Part shown: piece by piece, positions 1 through 7,290 of the stretch
How positions within the stretch are numbered: the stretch's first letter is position 1
How the letters are laid out: every line of letters starts with the position of its first letter
NCBI RefSeq assembly: GCF_000421405.1
Contig: NZ_ATWY01000007.1
Coordinates: forward strand, 1 to 64,000
DNA length: 64,000 bases
From: Butyrivibrio sp. NC2007
GTDB taxonomy: Bacteria; Bacillota; Clostridia; Lachnospirales; Lachnospiraceae
Direction: 5' to 3'
Program-made: the position numbers and the translations under genes
The notes under the pieces: model-generated
What the model was told of the DNA's origin: nothing
Seen by the model: only the letters and a program-made list of their open reading frames with translations
Database searches by the model: none

Positions 1-198
1 CACCGAAAGCATGCTTATCAATTAAACTACACGAGGGCTATCCACATATGTCGCCATTTTCTATCAATAAAGAAGGAAGCTCCTCCTGACGTGGAATTCC
101 TCATCAGTAAAGAGCTTCTTCCAATCCGACCTGGACGCAAAGACCCTCGCAAAGTCAAAGTCCAAACCGCTATAAGCTTTCTGTACAGAGTAGCTTAA
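1..198 (+). CDS. Transposase, C-terminal 65 residues (IS4-like), cut by window edge
   Basis: The frame is open from base 1 and ends in TAA at 196-198, so only the last 65 residues are seen. The peptide contains HAYQLNYTRAIHICRHFL, an acidic/hydrophobic stretch, then LLPIRPGRKDPRKVKVQ and ends in FLYRVA. A C-terminal helix followed by a basic IRPGR-type tail resembles the end of IS4-family DDE transposases, as I remember that family; the catalytic DDE residues lie outside the window. A hairpin terminator follows at 222-246. The assignment to IS4 rests on the tail alone, so the family is uncertain while a coding origin is likely. Confidence 0.6.
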   Translation, partial: HRKHAYQLNYTRAIHICRHFLSIKKEAPPDVEFLISKELLPIRPGRKDPRKVKVQTAISFLYRVA

Positions 199-221
199 CA
201 AACTAATTATACTATCATTTC

Positions 222-246
222 GGCAGATGGACATCTGCCTATTTTC
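222..246 (+). terminator. Terminator after the transposase
   Basis: GGCAGATG (222-229) and CATCTGCC (232-239) are perfect inverted arms, followed by TATTTTC. The site lies 24 bases after the transposase stop, which fits an intrinsic terminator, although the T-tract is weak. Confidence 0.5.
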
Positions 247-271
247 TATGCCCTGAAGGTTTAAAAACCAT

Positions 272-326
272 CAAAAAAAGAGAACTGATTACCTTATTCA
301 GGTTCTCAGTTCTCTATTTCTTTTTG
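272..326. terminator. Bidirectional intrinsic terminator
   Basis: AGAGAACTGA (279-288) pairs perfectly with TCAGTTCTCT (306-315), and inside it ACCT pairs with AGGT. Seven A residues precede the stem (a T-tract for the minus strand) and ATTTCTTTTT follows it. Both directions have stem plus T-tract, and the minus-strand one is the stronger. Confidence 0.75.
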
Positions 327-334
327 TTGTCATC

Positions 335-586
335 TTATCTTAATGACATTGCCTTATGGGCCCGGCTGTTTTCTTTTAGAGCGGCTGTTTTCTTGTAGGC
401 CTGGCTGTTTTCATGGAATGGGGCAGTGTGCGCATAAGCGATATGTACGAGTCGGACTGAAATGGTGTTTTTTGCACTCAGGCCGACAATTCTATTGGTT
501 TTGCTATCATAATTGATAAAAAATCGCTTTAAGCCTGTGGTATTATGATTTATGAAGTGATTTTTGACGCTGTTTACGATATTGCG
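335..586 (-). pseudogene. 83-codon open frame without a start codon
   Basis: On the minus strand an open frame runs from just after a TAA (587-589) to a TAA at 335-337. It reads protein-like, with NHNTTGLKRFFINYDSKTNR in the first third and a lysine/alanine-rich end with KENSRAHKAMSLR. It contains no ATG, GTG or TTG until the sixth residue from the end, so it is either the tail of a decayed gene or a non-coding repeat that happens to stay open. Its C-terminal part overlaps the three GGCTGTTTTC repeats at 364-412. No product is assigned. Confidence 0.3.
364..412. repeat. Three short tandem copies of GGCTGTTTTC
   Basis: GGCTGTTTTC begins at 364, 383 and 403, so the spacing is 19 and 20 bases, with diverged sequence between copies. 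The copies fall in different phases of the minus-strand open frame, so this is a DNA-level repeat and not a protein repeat. Confidence 0.6.
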
Positions 587-593
587 TTAATAA
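564..593 (+). promoter_or_regulatory. Putative promoter of the pyruvate-kinase-like gene
   Basis: TTGACG (564-569) is followed after 18 bases by TAATAA (588-593). This would start transcription near position 600, about 60 bases before the ATG at 662. An extended -10-like TGGTATTATG also lies at 537-547 but lacks a -35. Confidence 0.4.
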
Positions 594-661
594 TGTAAGA
601 GAAAGTTCGGCTTGGATATACATAAAAGTTGTTTTGGGCCGATACCGAGGAAATATGGGAT

Positions 662-1690
662 ATGATAGATGTGTTTGGAACACTGGGACCAAGTTGCAGA
701 GATGAGCAAGTGCTATCTTCGATGTTTGCAGAAGGAATGACAGGCATCAGAATCAATTTATCGCATGTCATGCTTAAGGACTGCCTTGTGGACTTAAATA
801 AGGTTAAAAGAGCTGCAGCAAAAAGCGGGATTGTTCCCAAAATCCTGATAGATATGCAGGGGCCTGAACTTAGGATCGGGAAGCTGGATGCGCCATTAAG
901 CCTCAATGATGGCGATGAGCTTGTACTTGAGCCTACAGTTCCGGACAAAACGGACACGCATCCAGGCGCTAAGGCAGTAACACTTGATAAAAGAATCCTT
1001 GAAGCCCTTGAAGTTACTGATGAAATCCTTCTTGATGACGGAAAGATCGCAGCTATGATAACAGAGATTAGCGCTGATAGATGCATTGCCAAAGCCCGAA
1101 TCACCAGAGGCGGAATTCTAAATAGCAAAAAGAGCATAGCAATAGTTGGTAAGTCCGTTGACATGCCAGCGCTGACAGACAAAGATATCGAGAACATCGA
1201 ACTTGCGTGCAAGTCAGGTATCTACGGAGTGATGCAGCCCTTCGTAAGAAGCGCAGACGACCTTAAGATACTGCGAAGCGTCCTTGATGATAACGGCGGA
1301 AAAGACATTAAGATCTATGCCAAGATTGAGAATACCAAAGGTGTAGATAACCTCGAGAGCTTTTTTGAAGTAGCCGACGAGATAATCATAGCAAGGGGAG
1401 ACCTTGGAAATGCTGTTCCGCTTTGGACCCTTCCGGGATTTCAGAAGGACATAGCAGCAAGATGCAGTAAAGCGCACAAGCCTTTCATGGTTGTGACTCA
1501 GATGCTCTCATCTATGGAGCACAGCAAGGTTCCGACCAGAGCAGAAGTGAGTGATATCTACAACGCAGTACTGGACGGAGCAGCATCTGTCATGGTGACC
1601 GGAGAAACTGCAGTGGGCGAGTATCCGACAGACGTTATCAGATACATGAGAAAGACTGTGGAAGCGGCAGAAGCCGGCAGCAAACAGTGA
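662..1690 (+). CDS. Pyruvate-kinase-like protein lacking the C-terminal domain
   Basis: The 343-residue product covers the barrel and the inserted B domain of pyruvate kinase, which transfers phosphate from phosphoenolpyruvate to ADP. RINLSH lies near residue 30, a DMQGPELR loop near 64, AKIEN near 220, ARGDLG near 244 and the TRAEVSD/GETA segment near 292-317, so the main substrate and metal residues are kept. The family loop is usually DTKGPEIR; here the lysine is glutamine. The C-terminal regulatory domain of the usual 470-residue enzymes is absent. The start at 662 is preferred over an in-frame ATG at 629 because GAGG lies 11 bases before it. It may be a true enzyme or a diverged paralogue. 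Confidence 0.75.
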   Translation: MIDVFGTLGPSCRDEQVLSSMFAEGMTGIRINLSHVMLKDCLVDLNKVKRAAAKSGIVPKILIDMQGPELRIGKLDAPLSLNDGDELVLEPTVPDKTDTHPGAKAVTLDKRILEALEVTDEILLDDGKIAAMITEISADRCIAKARITRGGILNSKKSIAIVGKSVDMPALTDKDIENIELACKSGIYGVMQPFVRSADDLKILRSVLDDNGGKDIKIYAKIENTKGVDNLESFFEVADEIIIARGDLGNAVPLWTLPGFQKDIAARCSKAHKPFMVVTQMLSSMEHSKVPTRAEVSDIYNAVLDGAASVMVTGETAVGEYPTDVIRYMRKTVEAAEAGSKQ

Positions 1691-1715
1691 TCACAATTAT
1701 ATAATTAAAAAAATA

Positions 1716-1745
1716 AGTGAATGTGTATTGACATATGCATTCACT
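1716..1745. promoter_or_regulatory. Inverted repeat overlapping the -35 of the arsR promoter
   Basis: AGTGAATG (1716-1723) and CATTCACT (1738-1745) are perfect inverted arms, separated by 14 bases that contain the -35 TTGACA. Its position suits a second regulatory site. Confidence 0.45.
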
Positions 1746-1756
1746 TGTTTTATATT
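1728..1756 (+). promoter_or_regulatory. Promoter of the metal-resistance operon
   Basis: TTGACA (1728-1733), a 17-base spacer and TATATT (1751-1756) form a near-consensus vegetative promoter. Transcription would begin near 1763, inside the ArsR-type operator. Confidence 0.8.
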
Positions 1757-1759
1757 CAA

Positions 1760-1781
1760 CATATGAACAATTATTCATATG
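1760..1781. promoter_or_regulatory. ArsR/SmtB-type operator
   Basis: CATATGAA (1760-1767) and TTCATATG (1774-1781) are perfect inverted arms around six bases. The ATATGAA...TTCATAT form closely resembles operators of CadC/CzrA/SmtB repressors. It covers the predicted transcription start, so bound repressor would block the operon and be released by metal. Confidence 0.75.
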
Positions 1782-1807
1782 TTTAAATGAAACGAAAGGA
1801 AATCGAT

Positions 1808-2167
1808 ATGTCAATCAGTGATGTAGAACATTGCGATGTAGTGCACAAGCACGCAGATGTGGTGCTGAAGGTCCACAGAGAGATGCCCGATGATGACAAG
1901 CTTTATGATCTGGCAGAACTGTTCAAGGTCTTCGGCGACTCCACAAGGATTCGTATTCTCTTTGCCTTGTTTGAAGAAGAGATGTGCGTATGCGATATAG
2001 CTGAGAGCCTTAATATGACCCAGTCGGCCATATCCCATCAGCTCAAGATCCTTAAGCAGAGCAAGCTCGTCGGAAACAGAAGAGAAGGCAAACAGATAAT
2101 ATATTTTCTGGCAGATGACCATGTAAGGACCATCATAGACCAGGGTATCAATCATATTGAAGAGTAA
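1808..2167 (+). CDS. CadC-like ArsR-family metal-sensing repressor
   Basis: This 119-residue winged-helix protein is expected to repress its own operon until it binds a soft metal such as Cd, Pb or Zn. The recognition helix region reads NMTQSAISHQLKILKQSKLV, followed by the wing and YFLADDHV. A CVC pair (residues 60 and 62) preceding the helix-turn-helix and a cysteine at residue 9 match the thiol site of CadC. ATG 1808 has AAAGGA seven bases upstream; an in-frame ATG at 1787 precedes that site and is less likely. The genes downstream encode a metal chaperone and a P1B ATPase, which supports the role. Confidence 0.9.
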   Translation: MSISDVEHCDVVHKHADVVLKVHREMPDDDKLYDLAELFKVFGDSTRIRILFALFEEEMCVCDIAESLNMTQSAISHQLKILKQSKLVGNRREGKQIIYFLADDHVRTIIDQGINHIEE

Positions 2168-2202
2168 ATAATGAGCTCTAAGAGGGCAGAAAGGTGGATA
2201 TT

Positions 2203-2418
2203 ATGAAGAAAACATTTAAGTGTGAGGTAGATTGTGCAAACTGTGCAGCCAAGATGGAGGATGCAGTTAAGAAGATCGAGGGCGTTGTAAGCGCAAGGGT
2301 TAATTTCATGACTCAGAAGTTTACATTAGAGGCTGCTGATGACGTTTTTGACAAGGTATTTGATGCTGCTGTTAAGGCATGCAAAAAGGTTGAGCCGGAT
2401 TGCGAGATCGAGGCTTGA
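2203..2418 (+). CDS. Free heavy-metal-associated (HMA) domain protein
   Basis: This 71-residue protein is one ferredoxin-like HMA domain. The metal-binding loop DCANCAAKM places cysteines at residues 11 and 14, and an extra cysteine lies shortly before it. Such proteins carry soft metal ions to P1B ATPases in the cytoplasm. The ATPase encoded next lacks its own N-terminal HMA domain, so this looks like the detached domain of a ZntA/CadA-type pump. ATG 2203 follows AAAGGTGG; the GTG at 2194 lies inside that ribosome site. Confidence 0.85.
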   Translation: MKKTFKCEVDCANCAAKMEDAVKKIEGVVSARVNFMTQKFTLEAADDVFDKVFDAAVKACKKVEPDCEIEA

Positions 2419-2451
2419 TCAATCGTTCCAGAAAGGATGTGATGAGTAATT

Positions 2452-4347
2452 ATGACCAAGAAACAAAAAAAGACCCGTAACAGAATACTGATAGTACTCG
2501 CCATGTTCGTGATCCTTTTGGTACTGGATAAACTCGGTATCATGGATCCTCTTCCATGGTTCGTCAAGCTGATAATCTATCTCGTTCCCTATGGAATCAT
2601 CGGCTACGATGTAGTGAGAAAGGCTATTATCAATATCAGCCACGGACAGGTATTTGACGAGAACTTCCTGATGATGATAGCTACCTTCGGTGCATTCGGA
2701 ATCGGAGAGTACTCCGAGGCGCTGGCAGTAATGCTCTTTTACCAGGTGGGTGAGCTCTTCCAGAGCTACGCTGTAGGTAAGTCAAGACAGTCCATTACAG
2801 ACCTCATGAGCATTGCTCCTGAGTATGCAAATATAGTTAATGAGGACGGCTCAACAACTGAGGTAGATCCTGAGGAAGTCAGTGTTGGAGACATTATCCT
2901 GGTAAGAGCAGGAGAGAAGATCCCGGTAGACGGAACCGTTGTAGAGGGAGAGTCCTTCCTTGATACGGCAGCTCTTACAGGTGAGTCAGTTCCCAGAAGG
3001 GCAGCAGAAGGCGACGCTGTAATAAGCGGATGCGTAAACGGCGAGGGAATCCTTAAGGTAAGAGTAGATAAGGCCTACGAGGATTCAACCGTTGCGAGGA
3101 TCCTTGACCTTGTTGAGAATGCCAGCAACAAGAAGTCCAGAATGGAGAACTTCATCACAAGGTTTGCAAGATATTACACTCCTGTTGTTACCATCGGAGC
3201 AGTACTTCTTGCAGTGATCCCTCCGATCATCGGACAGCTCCCTCTTTCTGACAGTATCAGAAGAGCGTGCATTTTCCTTATTGTTTCATGTCCCTGTGCT
3301 CTTGTTATCGCAGTTCCTCTTGGGTTCTTCGGAGGAATCGGAGCATCCTCCAAGAAGGGTGTCCTTGTTAAGGGCAGCAACTTCCTTGAGGCGGCATCCA
3401 AGGTTGACACAGTTGTATTTGATAAGACAGGAACCATCACAAAGGGCGAGTTTAAGGTATCTGAGATAGTTCCTTCAACTTCCGGTGATATATCAGAAGA
3501 TCAGCTTCTGTCCCTGGCAGCTTACGGCGAGATGTATTCAAATCATCCCATCGCAAGATCAATCCTTTCCTGCTACATGGAGAGAAACGACGGCAATAAG
3601 CCTGACAGCTCATACATAGATGAGTCCCAGACCAAGGAGATCGCAGGCAATGGTATCAGGACCGTGCTTGATGGAAAAGAGCTTTTGGTGGGCAATGATA
3701 AGCTCATCAAAGTTCCGGCTTCCATAGGTCTTTTGGATGAGGCAGCAGGCACAGTCGTATACGTATCTTACGACGGTGTCTATGCCGGAAGCATCGTGAT
3801 TGCCGATGCTATAAAGGAAGGGGTAAAAGAGGGAATCGCAGCCCTGTACGACCTTGGAGTTAAGAGGGCAGTCATGCTCACCGGCGATAATGAAGCTATA
3901 GCAAGACATGTAGCTGATCAGGTTGGCATAAATGATGTCAAGGCAGGACTTCTTCCTGCAGACAAGGTCAGTGCAGTTGAAAAAATGCTCTCAAAAGGCG
4001 ATAATGGTAACAGGCTTGCGTTTGTAGGCGATGGAATCAACGACGCTCCTGTACTTATGAGAGCAGACGTTGGAATCGCCATGGGATCCATGGGATCTGA
4101 TGCTGCCATAGAGGCAGCAGACATAGTCATCATGGATGATGATATCAGCAAGATCTCTGCTGTTATGAAGATCGCGCGCAAGACCATAAGGATTGTAAAA
4201 GAAAACATAGTCTTTGCACTGGCGGTTAAGCTGATAATCCTAATCCTGGGAGCACTTGGTCTTACAACCATGTGGCTTGCAGTATTCGGAGATGTCGGAG
4301 TAGCAGTAATAGCAATACTTAACTCTATGAGGGCGCTTAAGGACTGA
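2452..4347 (+). CDS. P1B-type heavy-metal exporting ATPase (CadA/ZntA-like)
   Basis: The 631-residue membrane protein exports soft divalent metals using ATP. Hydrophobic helices are followed by the actuator loop with TGES near residue 177, the ion-binding SCPCALV helix with CPC at 280-282, the phosphorylation motif DKTGT at 324-328, the SNHPIA motif near 368, and GDGINDAP near 528. CPC plus a Cd/Zn-type ArsR partner points to Cd/Zn/Pb rather than copper. The N-terminus begins directly with membrane helices, and the HMA domain is encoded separately upstream. An ATG at 2452 follows GAAAGGATG. Confidence 0.92.
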   Translation: MTKKQKKTRNRILIVLAMFVILLVLDKLGIMDPLPWFVKLIIYLVPYGIIGYDVVRKAIINISHGQVFDENFLMMIATFGAFGIGEYSEALAVMLFYQVGELFQSYAVGKSRQSITDLMSIAPEYANIVNEDGSTTEVDPEEVSVGDIILVRAGEKIPVDGTVVEGESFLDTAALTGESVPRRAAEGDAVISGCVNGEGILKVRVDKAYEDSTVARILDLVENASNKKSRMENFITRFARYYTPVVTIGAVLLAVIPPIIGQLPLSDSIRRACIFLIVSCPCALVIAVPLGFFGGIGASSKKGVLVKGSNFLEAASKVDTVVFDKTGTITKGEFKVSEIVPSTSGDISEDQLLSLAAYGEMYSNHPIARSILSCYMERNDGNKPDSSYIDESQTKEIAGNGIRTVLDGKELLVGNDKLIKVPASIGLLDEAAGTVVYVSYDGVYAGSIVIADAIKEGVKEGIAALYDLGVKRAVMLTGDNEAIARHVADQVGINDVKAGLLPADKVSAVEKMLSKGDNGNRLAFVGDGINDAPVLMRADVGIAMGSMGSDAAIEAADIVIMDDDISKISAVMKIARKTIRIVKENIVFALAVKLIILILGALGLTTMWLAVFGDVGVAVIAILNSMRALKD

Positions 4348-4384
4348 CTTTTACAAAATGAATCCTTCATGGAGGTAAACATAA

Positions 4385-6454
4385 ATGCCAAGAGCAGAAC
4401 TTTACGTTGGAGAGCTTCTTATGAAGATGGTCGCCAGGCAGACCGGCGAGATCAGCAAGGTGGATTTTAATCCACAGAAGAAAGCATTTTCAAGCTTCTC
4501 CTGCCCTGATGAACAGTTTTTGGAGAGAACTTCTCCGGAAGCTCAGGGCGTAAGCTCTGCTTTTTTTACTGACCTGATCAGGGACCTTCAGGCGGACAGG
4601 GAGTGCAGGATGCACAAGTTTATGGCCCTCCGTCATGGCAAGGTCATTGCTGAGTGTGCTTTTGAACCCTTTGATATGGATATGTGGCACGTTACTTATT
4701 CCATGTGTAAGTCAATCACTGGAATGGCCATAGGCATACTTATGGGCGATGGCAAGCTCACCCTCGACGACAGGCTCAGCGATATATTCAGCCCAAGACT
4801 TGGGCCTTTCAGCATCTTCAGAAAGACCATGACAGTCAGAAACCTTCTCAATATGTCTTCAGGCGTTGACTTTAACGAGATAGGAGCTATCAGCGGCAAT
4901 GACTGGCGAAAAGGCTTTTTGGATGCGTCTTTTAAATTCGATCCCGGAACGAAATTTGAATACAACAGCATGAACACTTACATGCTCTCTGCCATAGTCA
5001 CTGAGATCACGGGACAGTCCCTCTTTGACTTCTGTAAAGAGAGATTATTTAACCCCATGGGCATCAAGAGAGTCTTTTGGGAGAGCTGTCCACAGAGCAT
5101 CACCAAGGGTGGCTGGGGAGCCTTCATGCGAATTGAGGATATGGCTAAGCTTGGCCAACTCTACCTACAGAAAGGTGTATGGAACGGGCAGCAGCTTATC
5201 CCTGAGGAGTGGGTAATCGAGTCCACTACCAAGCAGATAGAGACAGGTAGAGAAGATAACCCTTATTACGGCTACCAGCTCTGGATCAATGATGACAGAG
5301 AAGGCTGCTTTGCCTATAACGGCATGATGGGCCAGAATGTCTTTGTCTATCCCGATATTGATATGGTCATAGTGACCAATGCAGGTAACAGCGATGTCTT
5401 CCAGACCAGTAGTATGGCCATCAAGATCCGTGACAGGATGAAGAATGTCATAGAGGTGTCTGATACGCCCCTTCCTGAAGATTTCAGGTCGCTGACGGAG
5501 CTAAAGGCAATCTGCAAGTCCGTGAGCGGGAGAACAGCAGATTTCCCGGTTATCAGTTCAGGAGGCTGGAAGAACAGAACCGTGCGCATGACCACAGGCT
5601 CTCCCAGAAACAGGAGCATAAGCTTTTCGGGTAAAAGAACTGACTTCAAATCTGCAGTAAACTCCTATAATATCAGGAATGAGAATCAGCTGATCCTTAC
5701 ATGGCTTAAAAAGCTCGACGGCAAGATTTACGACCTTGAGACCACGGGAATAGGCTTTATGCCGGTGATGATGCAGATAGTGCACAACAATTTCACTGAT
5801 GGCATGAAGAAGATCGGATTCAGGTTAACAGAGGATAACGCTTTTTACATAGACATCTATGAAGGAGAGGTTATTTACAAGCTTCGCTGCGGCTTTGGAG
5901 GCAAAAGATATACCAGTGACATCAACATTCACTGCGAGAACTACAAGGTCTCACTGGATTCGGTATGCACCAGGGATGAGTACAACAGGCTGACCATCAG
6001 AAATGAAGTGTATTTTTTGGAGGAGGCCAGCAAGCGAACATTTAATATCTACTTTGAGGATGATGCGGTAGATCGGGTGGACAGAAAGTCTACCTTCATC
6101 TATCCGGCAGTTCCCGGCAGAATTGAGATAAGGATGCAGGAATCGCCCGGTGCAGACATGCTCCATGACACGCTAAAGAACTTCTCCATTGAAGGCACAG
6201 GCTTTGAGAGCGCCATTATTTCAAGATTTGTAAAGGGCGGTATGAAGGAAGCTGTAATTCATGCAGTGAACAACACCATTGAACCAGTCATAAAGGGAAG
6301 GCTCTTTAACCCAGACTTTCCACCATATCTGGAAGAAGCTGTAAATGCTGATACAGTGGATGAGACAGAAGAAACAGATGAGCCAGAAACAGCAGAATTT
6401 GCAGATGAAGACACAGATGTTATATCATTAGATGAAACCAACAGAAAGGGGTAA
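4385..6454 (+). CDS. Serine hydrolase (class C beta-lactamase fold) with unknown C-terminal half
   Basis: The 689-residue product starts with a beta-lactamase/penicillin-binding-protein fold: the nucleophile motif SMCK at residues 106-109, a YNS triad at 193-195 and a glycine/aspartate-rich third strand around 300. This fold covers roughly residues 45-360. Residues 370-640 form a beta-rich region that I do not recognise, and the tail is strongly acidic (many E, D and T). No signal peptide is visible, so it probably acts in the cytoplasm as an esterase or peptidase and not on the cell wall. GGAGG lies nine bases before the ATG. It follows the metal pump by 37 bases and precedes purine salvage genes. 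Confidence 0.8.
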   Translation: MPRAELYVGELLMKMVARQTGEISKVDFNPQKKAFSSFSCPDEQFLERTSPEAQGVSSAFFTDLIRDLQADRECRMHKFMALRHGKVIAECAFEPFDMDMWHVTYSMCKSITGMAIGILMGDGKLTLDDRLSDIFSPRLGPFSIFRKTMTVRNLLNMSSGVDFNEIGAISGNDWRKGFLDASFKFDPGTKFEYNSMNTYMLSAIVTEITGQSLFDFCKERLFNPMGIKRVFWESCPQSITKGGWGAFMRIEDMAKLGQLYLQKGVWNGQQLIPEEWVIESTTKQIETGREDNPYYGYQLWINDDREGCFAYNGMMGQNVFVYPDIDMVIVTNAGNSDVFQTSSMAIKIRDRMKNVIEVSDTPLPEDFRSLTELKAICKSVSGRTADFPVISSGGWKNRTVRMTTGSPRNRSISFSGKRTDFKSAVNSYNIRNENQLILTWLKKLDGKIYDLETTGIGFMPVMMQIVHNNFTDGMKKIGFRLTEDNAFYIDIYEGEVIYKLRCGFGGKRYTSDINIHCENYKVSLDSVCTRDEYNRLTIRNEVYFLEEASKRTFNIYFEDDAVDRVDRKSTFIYPAVPGRIEIRMQESPGADMLHDTLKNFSIEGTGFESAIISRFVKGGMKEAVIHAVNNTIEPVIKGRLFNPDFPPYLEEAVNADTVDETEETDEPETAEFADEDTDVISLDETNRKG

Positions 6455-6459
6455 TGATT

Positions 6460-7290
6460 ATGGGAAATGCAGTATATGAAAAACTACTTAAATGCAAAGA
6501 GGCAGTAAGAAAGGTGACTGATTTTGAGCCTGATGTAGCACTGGTTTTGGGCTCAGGCCTTGGCGGATTTGCAGAGAATATCAAGATAGAGACAGAGATT
6601 TCATACAGTGATATACCGGGATTTCCGGTATCAACAGTTCCTGGACATGCAGGAAAGTTCATTTTCGGATACCTTGGAGATAAGAAGATTGTATGCATGA
6701 AGGGAAGAATCCACTTTTACGAGGGCTATAATATCAGCGATGTAGTTCTTCCCGCAAGGCTTATGAAGATGCTGGGAGCTAAGATTCTTTTCCTTACAAA
6801 CGCAGCAGGCGGACTTGGCGAAGGCTTTGGCGCAGGTGATCTTATGCTTATCACAGATCACATCTCAGTCTTTGCACCAAATCCTCTTATCGGACCAAAT
6901 CTCGATGAGCTCGGACCAAGATTCCCCGATATGTCCAATGTCTACAAGAAAGACCTTCAAGACGTGATAAGAGCCGTTGCAAAAGAGAACGGGATCGATC
7001 TCAAAGAAGGCGTGTACTGCCAGTGCACAGGTCCTTCATTTGAGTCACCTGCAGAGATCAAGATGCTGGCTAAGCTCGGCGTTTCAGCAGTTGGTATGAG
7101 CACAGTAAACGAGGCGATCGCAGCAAACCACATGGGTATGCGCATTTGCGGAGTTTCCTGCATTTCAAATCTGGCAGCAGGCATTTCAGGTGAGCCTCTT
7201 TCACATGAGGAAGTTCAGGAGGCTGCAGATAAGGCAGCACCTCTTTTCACCAAGCTTGTATCTGAGTCCATCAAGAGGTTTGAAGTATGA
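6460..7290 (+). CDS. punA: Purine-nucleoside phosphorylase
   Basis: The 276-residue enzyme splits inosine and guanosine with phosphate to give the free base and ribose-1-phosphate. Family motifs are visible: VLGSGLGGFA near residue 27, the phosphate-contacting PGHAGKF and GRIHFYEGY, and MSTVNEAIAANH in the base-binding region. The length is typical of the trimeric (type II) family. The ATG at 6460 has an AAAGGGG site eight bases upstream; ATG 6454, overlapping the previous stop, is too close to it. Its stop overlaps the start of the next gene, an adenosine-deaminase-type amidohydrolase, consistent with a purine salvage pair. Confidence 0.93.
   Translation: MGNAVYEKLLKCKEAVRKVTDFEPDVALVLGSGLGGFAENIKIETEISYSDIPGFPVSTVPGHAGKFIFGYLGDKKIVCMKGRIHFYEGYNISDVVLPARLMKMLGAKILFLTNAAGGLGEGFGAGDLMLITDHISVFAPNPLIGPNLDELGPRFPDMSNVYKKDLQDVIRAVAKENGIDLKEGVYCQCTGPSFESPAEIKMLAKLGVSAVGMSTVNEAIAANHMGMRICGVSCISNLAAGISGEPLSHEEVQEAADKAAPLFTKLVSESIKRFEV

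Noticed and set aside
1-41. Possible minus-strand tRNA running off the left edge
   Set aside because: A D-arm-like stretch is present but the D loop lacks the GG pair and the acceptor cannot be checked; the plus-strand transposase frame explains the bases.
64-234. 56-codon minus-strand ORF with protein-like sequence
   Set aside because: It is the antisense shadow of the transposase tail, whose frame is open from base 1 and gives a typical transposase ending.
574-1212. 212-codon minus-strand ORF opposite the pyruvate-kinase-like gene
   Set aside because: Serine/leucine-rich shadow of a coding strand with clear pyruvate kinase motifs.
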